Of a DNA stretch of 64,000 nucleotides, positions 24,775 to 32,121 are shown piece after piece; the stretch's first letter is position 1, and the number at the start of each line of letters is the position of its first letter. A model generated the notes under the pieces. The model saw nothing but the letters and a program-made list of their open reading frames with translations, was not told the DNA's origin and did no database searches. Position numbers and translations under genes: made by a program. Origin of the DNA: Planctomycetaceae bacterium (GTDB taxonomy: Bacteria; Planctomycetota; Phycisphaerae; Sedimentisphaerales; UBA12454); the NCBI GenBank assembly GCA_021371795.1, contig JAJFVK010000019.1:248001-312000 (forward strand), in the 5' to 3' direction.

Positions 24775-27543
24775 CTATTTTACGATTTTTACAGGCGCAA
24801 TCTTCTCAAGCTGGGGCTGCAACGTGTTCGCATCGCCTACGACTACAATTATTAATTTATTCGGAGTCAGCGTTTTATCAACGAGGTTTTTGCAATCTTC
24901 AATTTTCGTGCCCTGCACGGACGAAAGCAGTTTATCAAGATAATCGTCATTTAAATTCTGCGATTTTATAAGCCATAAATCCTTGGCAATCTGCTGCGGC
25001 GTTTCACGATTAATCACAAAACTGCCCGCGATATAAGACTTGCTCTGCGACAGCTCATTGCTTTCAGGCGGAACCGTTTTGAGCCTGTTGATTTCTTCAA
25101 GAATCCCCTTTACAGCGTCGGCAGTTGACGCTGTTTTGCTGAATGTTGAAATCTCGAATTCGCCCGCCATATTATTCGCTATATATCCGCCCCAAACGCC
25201 ATAGGTCAGACCTTTTTCAATTCTAATAGATTTATTGAGTCTGCTGTTGAAGCCGAAGCCGAAATAATCCGAAACGATTCTGCTCGTGAAATATTCAGGC
25301 TGCACTTTGCGTGTAATACCGAGCTTGCCGATGCGTATCTGGCTTTGATGACTGCCGAGATAATTAACAAGATATATTTCCGTCGGCTGATTATTGTCCG
25401 GCAAAGCAAAATTTTCCTTCACTTTCGGCTCAACAGCGTTGTGCCATTTGCCGAAATTTTTCTCCGCAAGTTCAACAGCTTTACTCTTTTCGATATCGCC
25501 GGCGAATATAAGAACCGCCTGATTCGGCTGCGAATAAGTATTCCACCATTTTTTGCATATATCCGCTGAAAGTTTATTAATATCTTCAACTTCGCCTGTG
25601 GATGTTCTACTGTACGGATGGTTGCCGTAAAGCTTTTTGCGAAATTCTTTATCAGCTATATATTCCGGCGTCTGCTGCTTGACAGCAAGATCTGTCAGCA
25701 GTTTTTCCTTTTCCTTATCAAACTCAACTGCCGGGAAAGTCGGATTCAAAACAACTTCCGCCATCAATTCCATAGCGTTTTCAATTCTGTCCGAAACGCA
25801 ACTCACCGCCACGCCGCTGTTGTCCATACCGCCGGAGACTGACAGTGAAATCGCCTGGCTTTCCAGCTTTTCGGCAAGCTGCGCCGCTGAATATTTTTTC
25901 GTTCCTTTTTCAAGAAGGCTCATAGCCATCGAACACGTGCCGGGAATTTCATCTGTCCAACCGCCGTATTTTATGCCGAGCTGAACGGTAATAAACGGAA
26001 CTTCCTTATTCGGAACAACCATTACAGTCAGACCGTTAGCCAGCTTTTGGCTGTAAGTTTCGGGCTTTAGACCACTGATATTCGATTTCGCAAATGGAAC
26101 AGACTGTGGATAATCCTGCGGACGAACGCTGTGGCCTCTGCCGGGCTTTGGCTCGTTGGCGTCATTTGTGTCCGATACGACAGTGGATTCTTGTCCTGAA
26201 TTTTTGCTGAATACAGGGCCGTCGATATTCTGCGGGACATAAATTCTGAAAACTTTTTCCGGCGTAAGATATTTATTCGCGACTTCCCTAATTTTTTCAG
26301 TCGTAACTTTTTTGATATCATCAATCGAAGTATTGACAAAATTTACATCACCCATATCTATCGCAGCTGCGCCTAACGCCTCTGCCTTGTTCTCAATTTC
26401 AAGGTTTTGCGTAACTAAGCTTCGCAACATTAGATTCTTTGCCTTTTCAAGTTCCTCCGCAGTTACACCATCAGTTCTGACTTTCGCAACGCACTCTTCA
26501 ATGAGTTTCATGACTGTATTAGGTTCGCCTCCAGTTTGCGGCAAAACAGCATCGATTGCGAAAAGACCTGCCTGCTGCAATGAGTATGTTTCGGCGTCAG
26601 CACTTACTGCCAAACGCTTCGTATCGACCAATTCAGAGTATATCCTGCTCGAATTGCCGGAACCGATAATTACAGAAAGCAAATCGAGAGCGGTAGTGTC
26701 ATCGCTGCACGCCGGCACTGTCAGCCATCTTACGCCGACAATAGGTGCCGGGGCAAGTTCGCCTTTGATTATCACGTCCTCCGGCTTGTCAGGATAATGC
26801 TGTTTGACTTGTATCTGCTGCGGTTTGGCTTTGCCCTCTATCCAGCCGAAATATTTTTTCGCAAGTTCCTGTGCCTGTTGATGCTTAACAGCGCCGACAA
26901 TTATCAGCGTTGCGTTCTCCGGCCCATAATACTTCTGCCAGAAATTGCGAAGTTCATTTGTGGACGCGGCCCGCAAATGTGATATCTGACCAATCGGCAT
27001 CCACCGATAAGGAGTCCCTGCAAATACTGCATCAAACACCTTTTCAGAAATCGTGCCGTAAGGCTTGTTCAATCTTTGTCTTAACTCTTCCTCAACAACC
27101 TTACGTTCCGTAAAAAAGTAGTCCTGTGTGATTTTAAGAAACGTCATTCTTTCCGCTTCGAGCCACAGCGCAACGTCAATCTGTTCCGCGGGCAGCGTTT
27201 CAAGATATACTGTCCTGTCGAAACTTGTGTAGCCGTTACAGGAGCCGCCGACCGAGCGAATAATACTGAAATGTTCTTCGGGACCTAATCTGTCTGTGCC
27301 GCGAAACATCATATGCTCAAACATGTGCGCAAAGCCCTGCCGATTCGGGTCTTCATTCTTGCTGCCGACGTTATACCAAACCTGCACGGCTACAATCGGA
27401 CATGAAAAATCCTCAAGAGTAATAACGGTCAGGCCGTTATCCAGAACAGTTTTTTGATAATCAAATAGCTTGCCGGACCCTGAAGCGGCTAAAACTCCCG
27501 GAAGTAAAACTAACGCGACAAACAGTAAAATCAACTTTCGCAT
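24775..27543 (-). CDS. M16 family metallopeptidase (two-unit, exported)
   Basis: The signal peptide occupies the first 20 residues (MRKLILLFVALVLLPGVLA). The first M16 unit has the inverted zinc motif HMFEH (His73, Glu76, His77) and typical downstream segments. The second unit begins near residue 510 (ETYSQKLANGLTVMVVPNKE) and lacks HxxEH, as expected of the second, non-catalytic repeat of a double M16 protein. I start at 27543, with AAGGA eight bases upstream; a start ten codons earlier has no such support. These secreted or periplasmic peptidases cut small proteins inside a chamber. It is transcribed alone to the left. Confidence 0.92.
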   Translation of the reverse strand: MRKLILLFVALVLLPGVLAASGSGKLFDYQKTVLDNGLTVITLEDFSCPIVAVQVWYNVGSKNEDPNRQGFAHMFEHMMFRGTDRLGPEEHFSIIRSVGGSCNGYTSFDRTVYLETLPAEQIDVALWLEAERMTFLKITQDYFFTERKVVEEELRQRLNKPYGTISEKVFDAVFAGTPYRWMPIGQISHLRAASTNELRNFWQKYYGPENATLIIVGAVKHQQAQELAKKYFGWIEGKAKPQQIQVKQHYPDKPEDVIIKGELAPAPIVGVRWLTVPACSDDTTALDLLSVIIGSGNSSRIYSELVDTKRLAVSADAETYSLQQAGLFAIDAVLPQTGGEPNTVMKLIEECVAKVRTDGVTAEELEKAKNLMLRSLVTQNLEIENKAEALGAAAIDMGDVNFVNTSIDDIKKVTTEKIREVANKYLTPEKVFRIYVPQNIDGPVFSKNSGQESTVVSDTNDANEPKPGRGHSVRPQDYPQSVPFAKSNISGLKPETYSQKLANGLTVMVVPNKEVPFITVQLGIKYGGWTDEIPGTCSMAMSLLEKGTKKYSAAQLAEKLESQAISLSVSGGMDNSGVAVSCVSDRIENAMELMAEVVLNPTFPAVEFDKEKEKLLTDLAVKQQTPEYIADKEFRKKLYGNHPYSRTSTGEVEDINKLSADICKKWWNTYSQPNQAVLIFAGDIEKSKAVELAEKNFGKWHNAVEPKVKENFALPDNNQPTEIYLVNYLGSHQSQIRIGKLGITRKVQPEYFTSRIVSDYFGFGFNSRLNKSIRIEKGLTYGVWGGYIANNMAGEFEISTFSKTASTADAVKGILEEINRLKTVPPESNELSQSKSYIAGSFVINRETPQQIAKDLWLIKSQNLNDDYLDKLLSSVQGTKIEDCKNLVDKTLTPNKLIIVVVGDANTLQPQLEKIAPVKIVK

Positions 27544-27993
27544 TACAAAAATCCTTAAATTTGAACATTCCAATTTTAAATGAATATTTCAATTATGGAT
27601 TAACACCCGCAGAAATGCAACTAAAAACGAACGTAACACTTTTAGATTACAGTATACTACATACAAGTATAGTACGATTTAAATTTAGTTTTGAAATTAT
27701 AGTTCTGATTAGTCGTTAGTCGATGGCGGAACGCCGGTAGTTATAGCTTAAAAATGGCCGGCAATAATTTATAAAAAAATGACAATGTAAAATTTTAAAA
27801 GCTCAATTCGCCGAATATGAACACGTACCCGCTTGAGAGCATAAATATCGCAGGCAAAGAGTTGATAAAAAAAAGCCGTTAGAGGGTGTGAAATAAAAGA
27901 TATGAATTGAAGCGAAACAATGCGGACGATTTAACATTTAACGATTTAAGATTTAAAATTTGAGTTTTTTGGGAATTTACTGATTTAACGAAC

Positions 27994-28074
27994 CACGTCA
28001 TAGTGATGACGTGACTAAACTCCCCCGGCACAGGCCGAGGCTAAACGACAAACCCTGCCAAAGTGTTGGCAGGG
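27994..28074. repeat. Cluster of palindromic hairpins with AGTG tetraloops
   Basis: CACGTCAT-AGTG-ATGACGTG (27994-28013) and CCCTGCCAA-AGTG-TTGGCAGGG (28053-28074) are perfect hairpins with the same tetraloop, flanked by CTAAAC or CTAAC. Between them is a weaker palindrome with GGCCGAGG. The gene-free interval 27574-28087 holds these hairpins and otherwise AT-rich DNA with no supported reading frame. Related sites occur at 34832-34879 and 44781-44823. Confidence 0.65.
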
Positions 28075-28087
28075 CTAACCAAAAATG

Positions 28088-28735
28088 TTAGTATTGCGTC
28101 ATCCAATCATCGGCCAGGATAGCAAAATCTTTCATATTGACGATGCCGTCAAAATTGACATCGCTCAAAGGTATTTTTGTGGTATTTGCATGCCATTCAT
28201 CGCCATAAGCAAAACCGTCCGGTACCCAAATTTCTTGTATATCGCCGTATGTAAATGAAATCCGTTCCACGGGGGGATAGTTTGATGTTTGGGCATCAAT
28301 AGTATTAGGAACTTCCTTGCGAATGCCGGAAATATATGCGTTGTTCAATACCACCGTATAAAAGTGCTGTGTCGTACCGTCGCCGCTGGGATCGGGGCGG
28401 TAAAATTTAAATGTCGCCTGCAGCCTTTCGTGATTGCACCATGCTCTAAACAGCCGAGGCGTAGAACGGTCAAACTTCTTTAGAATGGAAACCGGAAAAT
28501 GGTCCCGCACCTCACCTGTGATGCCGTTTCTTGGATCCGGCTCGCCGACAAGCATGTGCGTATATGCTGATGCTTCGATTGTATTTTCCCGTCCCAGTGA
28601 AATTAGTGTTGAATCTCCTTGTATCCAGCCTTGATCTTGCCCAATCAGTGTAAGATGTACGGTTTCAGCACTGAAAGATACGGCTGTGAAAACAAAGCAA
28701 AACACGATTGACATGAGTAAGCAGGTAGTTTTCAT
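28088..28735 (-). CDS. Secreted Hcp-fold protein with dockerin-like C-terminus
   Basis: After a signal peptide (residues 1-23) the protein matches the Hcp fold of type VI secretion tubes: VHLTLIGQDQGWIQGDS, GRENTIEASAYTHM, GEVRDHFPVSILKKFDRSTP, LFRAWCNHERLQATFKFYRP, TQHFYTVVLNNAYIS and PPVERISFTYGDIQEIW, in the order seen in Hcp. The last 30 residues, SDVNFDGIVNMKDFAILADD, form a dockerin-like calcium motif usual in planctomycete surface proteins. A classical Hcp has no signal peptide, so this copy is probably exported to the envelope and used as a building block there. No T6SS gene is in the window. GGGGGA lies before the chosen ATG at 28735. Confidence 0.8.
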   Translation of the reverse strand: MKTTCLLMSIVFCFVFTAVSFSAETVHLTLIGQDQGWIQGDSTLISLGRENTIEASAYTHMLVGEPDPRNGITGEVRDHFPVSILKKFDRSTPRLFRAWCNHERLQATFKFYRPDPSGDGTTQHFYTVVLNNAYISGIRKEVPNTIDAQTSNYPPVERISFTYGDIQEIWVPDGFAYGDEWHANTTKIPLSDVNFDGIVNMKDFAILADDWMTQY

Positions 28736-28989
28736 AATACATTCCCCCATAAATGGATATTTTAGCCTGTAATTATACCGCTGAACATATCAAGATATCT
28801 GATAAAAGTCAAGTTTTATCTTTATTTGGGTCGTAATAATCGCGGAAACCGGATTTGGCAACAAGGTATTATGTACCGTAAAAAAAGGTTGAAATTTTTG
28901 TTACCTTTTTACGGCCGGATGCACTTAATCTATGTGAAAGTCTCGAAAAGCAACGTTAAAAGTGGCTCTTTTTCATTAAAATAAACCAA

Positions 28990-29017
28990 TGGACGTTTTG
29001 GGGGCATATGGTATAAT
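28990..29017 (+). promoter_or_regulatory. Promoter giving a leaderless ECF sigma transcript
   Basis: TATAAT at 29012-29017 ends only six bases before the ATG at 29024, so transcription would start at or beside the start codon. A weak -35 (TGGACG, 28990-28995) lies 16 bases upstream. No Shine-Dalgarno is visible. Confidence 0.45.
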
Positions 29018-29023
29018 GCGTTT

Positions 29024-29587
29024 ATGGAAAATGACTTACAGGACATATTAGCCAGTGCCGCCGGTGATGGCGAGGCTTATCGCAGGCTGGTAAAGGCCTA
29101 CGAACAGCAAATCGCTCGGCTTATGTGGCGATTTACGCGAGACAAGAACGAGTGCGAAATTCTTGTCCAGGATGTCTTTGTTGAGGCGTTTTTTAGTCTT
29201 AAAAGCTATCGCGGTCAGGGGCCATTTCCACACTGGCTGAATAAGATTGCAACGCGTGTCGGCTATCGGTTCTGGAAGCAGCAAACCAAAGCAAGATTGT
29301 TCGTCGAAGTCGAGGATTTCGACAACATCAACGCACCCCAGACCGAAGAGCAAATTGACCCGACCGAAGCGGCTGCTGCTTTGCATAAGCTGCTGGAAAG
29401 ACTTCAGACCGACGACAGACTCGTGCTGACGCTGATGTATTTTGAGGACTGCTCGATTGAAGAAATCGCGCAGAGGATGGGATGGACTCGTGCAGGGACG
29501 AAAATGCGGGCGATGCGGGCTCGTTCAAAACTGAAAAAAGCTGCTGAAAAAGAAAATTTTTCGGAGAGATTCGAATGGATAAAATAA
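29024..29587 (+). CDS. ECF-type RNA polymerase sigma factor
   Basis: Region 2 is seen in RRLVKAYEQQIARLMWRF and ILVQDVFVEAFFSLKSYRGQ, and region 4 in LTLMYFEDCSIEEIAQRMGW and AGTKMRAMRARSKLKK. The 187-residue length is typical of ECF factors. Two short membrane proteins overlap its end in the same direction and are the likely sensor/anti-sigma partners. The promoter places the transcription start at the ATG itself, so the mRNA is predicted to be leaderless. What stress or signal it answers is not shown, but one downstream protein is Spy/CpxP-like. Confidence 0.9.
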   Translation: MENDLQDILASAAGDGEAYRRLVKAYEQQIARLMWRFTRDKNECEILVQDVFVEAFFSLKSYRGQGPFPHWLNKIATRVGYRFWKQQTKARLFVEVEDFDNINAPQTEEQIDPTEAAAALHKLLERLQTDDRLVLTLMYFEDCSIEEIAQRMGWTRAGTKMRAMRARSKLKKAAEKENFSERFEWIK

Positions 29588-29841
29588 TTAATATTATCGA
29601 AAAACTGGCTGACAAGGCTAAGAATGAAGTCGCGCCTCAATTCTATGTCGCCGACGATGTGATGACTCGCATAGCTTTAATGCAGCGAAGCAGGCCGGGG
29701 CTTCTGCCGCTGGAGCTGTTCGCGGGCTTCACGGCTGTGGCGGCATCGATTATGCTGTTCTTATCGCTTGAGGCAATACAGAATATTTTGAATCCAATGG
29801 CGCAACTGCTTACGCCGTATCAGGGAGCTTCGTTATGGTAG
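29575..29841 (+). CDS. Small membrane protein downstream of the ECF factor
   Basis: The 88-residue protein has a soluble N-terminal 40 residues (MDKIINIIEKLADKAKNEVA) and one membrane segment (about 48-65, AVAASIMLFLSLEAIQNIL). It overlaps the sigma gene by 13 bases and the following gene by seven. Its position and topology fit a small anti-sigma factor whose cytoplasmic part holds the sigma factor, but it has no zinc motif or other signature to prove this. Codon use and coupling support a real gene. Confidence 0.65.
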   Translation: MDKIINIIEKLADKAKNEVAPQFYVADDVMTRIALMQRSRPGLLPLELFAGFTAVAASIMLFLSLEAIQNILNPMAQLLTPYQGASLW

Positions 29842-30248
29842 AAGAAAACACAACGTGCTTATTCAGACAGAATAACAAGATGCTGACCAAACTGCTCTGC
29901 GCAGTAGTTATACTCGCATCGGGCATAATCATCGGCAGCGGAGTAACTATTCAGATGATAAAACACCGTGTTATATGGGTTGACAAGATTCATATGGACA
30001 CAAACGACATCACAAATAAAATCGCGGAAAAATATACACTGGATGCACAGCAAATCGAAGGAGTTCGCGGAATTATGAATCGTGCATTTGAGCACAAAAA
30101 ATCAAATGACGAATGGATGGACAAGCAGCGCGATGATTACGCACAGGTTATCATCACTGAAATGAATTCCGTTATGACGCCGGAACAGTATGCAAAGTGG
30201 AAAAAAGATTTCCTCGAAATGCGCGAGACATTTAAGAAGCGGAAATAA
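29835..30248 (+). CDS. Membrane-anchored Spy/CpxP-like protein
   Basis: One membrane segment (about residues 18-42) is followed by a helical extracytoplasmic domain with TPEQYAKWKKDF and IITEMNSVMTPEQ, which recall the LTPEQ repeats of Spy/CpxP-type periplasmic sensors of misfolding or metals. It overlaps the preceding membrane gene by seven bases, so three genes (sigma factor, small membrane protein, this one) form one coupled operon. A signal-sensing role is inferred from topology and context, and remains to be shown. Confidence 0.65.
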   Translation: MVEENTTCLFRQNNKMLTKLLCAVVILASGIIIGSGVTIQMIKHRVIWVDKIHMDTNDITNKIAEKYTLDAQQIEGVRGIMNRAFEHKKSNDEWMDKQRDDYAQVIITEMNSVMTPEQYAKWKKDFLEMRETFKKRK

Positions 30249-30365
30249 ACTCTCTTCGCCGAGTCACACACCTTATCTCCGCAACTTGTTCTGCCCGTCA
30301 GATATGTTAATACTACACACCTTTTAGCCACAGATTTCACTGATTTTAGGGGACAGGTATAGGCA

Positions 30366-30395
30366 AGCGTTTAGCGTGGAGCGTGGAGCGTTTAG
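30366..30395. repeat. Small direct repeat AGCGTTTAGCGTGGAG
   Basis: AGCGTTTAG flanks two copies of CGTGGAG in the interval after the Spy-like gene. It is a short tandem-type repeat with no gene around it and unknown role. Confidence 0.4.
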
Positions 30396-30443
30396 GATAT
30401 AGGGGGAAATAGTGTAAAACTATGGACCGCTGCGCGGCAAATT

Positions 30444-31805
30444 TTATTCATTGTTCTGAACAGGCCAGAAAACATAGTCGCCACCTTCTTGGTTTGCTCC
30501 CCAATATTCGCTGTGCACTCCGCCGTCATCTTTGAAATTTGCCCCAATACTATACAGTATAAAATCATCGCCTGCCTTTTTATAAACCAAAGATTTATCG
30601 CTATACGGGTCCATTGGCAAACTGTCAATGAACCCTTTATCAATGAGTTCTTCTATCTTTTCGGGAAATTTAGCTTCCTGTTCTTTATATTCAATAATTG
30701 AAATGGTACAAAACAATGCTCCTTTATAAGCATTATGGTTATGCTGAGACCCGCACACCATTCCTTCTGTTTTTCCACTATCAAAATTCAATAAATAATT
30801 ACCTTTAGTAAATACACTTAAACTTTCGGCGTAAGTAGTTTTGGCTTGATTTAACTGCCAAGGCGTTTGCTTAATAAGTTGATTGAAGTAATCACAATAT
30901 TTTTCTGCAAGTTCAACTGTGTCTTTTTTGTCGGGATGGGTAATGCTAATCAATAAAGCCTTAGGATACGAAACCCTTAGAGATGTTCCGTCAATTTGTT
31001 TTTGATCCTTTGTCATTTTTGCAAAAGCAGATGGAATCAGCTTGCCATTCTCATTCCCGTTATCAGTAAAACACTTTTGTATTTCGTTAAGCGTATATAT
31101 CAAGTCGCTGGTGGAAAGTTCTAACATTGTTTTTTGGGTTGCCATATGAATTTTTAATTGTTGTTTGAAAGATTTTAAGATGTCAACTGGAACAGCATCT
31201 TCGTCTATAATTGCAAGAGCTGTTCTAATAACTATAGCTCGACTTGCAAGGCCAACTAATTGTTCTAAAATAACTTTAGGAGGTGTTAATTGTGAAGCTG
31301 ACAAATAAATATTGGATAATTGATCAAAAGCTTCTTCATATTTTCCATCATAGGCATCCAATTTGGCCCGCCAAGCTGCCGCATAAAGTACCTTTCTATA
31401 AGAAGTTATTTCCAGAAATTCTATTTCATCTACACTATTACTGTCTGCCCTTGTCCCAACCCACCAATAAGGTTTTACAACTGCCTGATTAAAGCTGCTA
31501 ATGCAATTTGCATTCTCACTGAGCCATTTTCGTAAAACGCCAATTTCATCATCATTAAATCTTTTTAAAGACACATGTCTGTCTTTATTTTTTAACGCTT
31601 CAGGAATTTCAACATAAGTGTCAAAAGCTTTCTGATAGAAAGGGGCAGCATTATTGTTAGGGTCGAAATTGTCAGGCTTAGTAACTCGATTGTATTCGGC
31701 AATATAGTCAATTGTATTTTTACGCTTTGCCAGATCTCTTCGAGCCGGTGCAATAATGACAACTGCAAATAATATAACAATTAAAAATAAAATTTTATAA
31801 TACAT
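30444..31805 (-). CDS. Exported protein of unknown function
   Basis: A single hydrophobic segment at residues 4-20 (ILFLIVILFAVVIIAP) anchors or directs the protein outward; the remaining 430 residues are soluble. The end (SLVYKKAGDDFILYSIGANF followed by KDDGG) resembles the C-terminal tail of planctomycete pseudopilin-like proteins. Most of the middle is helical and without recognised motif. It stands alone on the minus strand between repeat-rich intergenic stretches. I do not recognise a family name. Confidence 0.7.
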   Translation of the reverse strand: MYYKILFLIVILFAVVIIAPARRDLAKRKNTIDYIAEYNRVTKPDNFDPNNNAAPFYQKAFDTYVEIPEALKNKDRHVSLKRFNDDEIGVLRKWLSENANCISSFNQAVVKPYWWVGTRADSNSVDEIEFLEITSYRKVLYAAAWRAKLDAYDGKYEEAFDQLSNIYLSASQLTPPKVILEQLVGLASRAIVIRTALAIIDEDAVPVDILKSFKQQLKIHMATQKTMLELSTSDLIYTLNEIQKCFTDNGNENGKLIPSAFAKMTKDQKQIDGTSLRVSYPKALLISITHPDKKDTVELAEKYCDYFNQLIKQTPWQLNQAKTTYAESLSVFTKGNYLLNFDSGKTEGMVCGSQHNHNAYKGALFCTISIIEYKEQEAKFPEKIEELIDKGFIDSLPMDPYSDKSLVYKKAGDDFILYSIGANFKDDGGVHSEYWGANQEGGDYVFWPVQNNE

Positions 31806-32121
31806 TATATAGATATATCCTTTGATTTTTTATGAGTTCGTTACTCTCGGTTTGCCGGAGGATGTTTCGCAAAAAACTCCTGCAAAACAATATGGACATT
31901 ATAAGGCGGAATTTATTACGATGCAACATAAAATGAAGATTTGAAAAACCATAAGAGTTTTGAGTTTGAATTTTTCTACTTTACGATTTCTCCACTACGC
32001 TCTAAATGACCTTCACTGCCACAGATGCAGGGGCCAAATTAAAACGATTGATTAAATGTGAATATTTTGGTAGAATTTTAAGTTTACATTATTTTAATAA
32101 CGTTTTAAACGGACTGGATTT
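31806..32121 (+). promoter_or_regulatory. Intergenic region with putative valS promoter
   Basis: This 316-base stretch between divergent genes carries TTGATT (32048-32053), 17 bases, then TAGAAT (32071-32076), which would start valS mRNA near 32083. The rest is AT-rich and has no supported reading frame. Confidence 0.5.
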
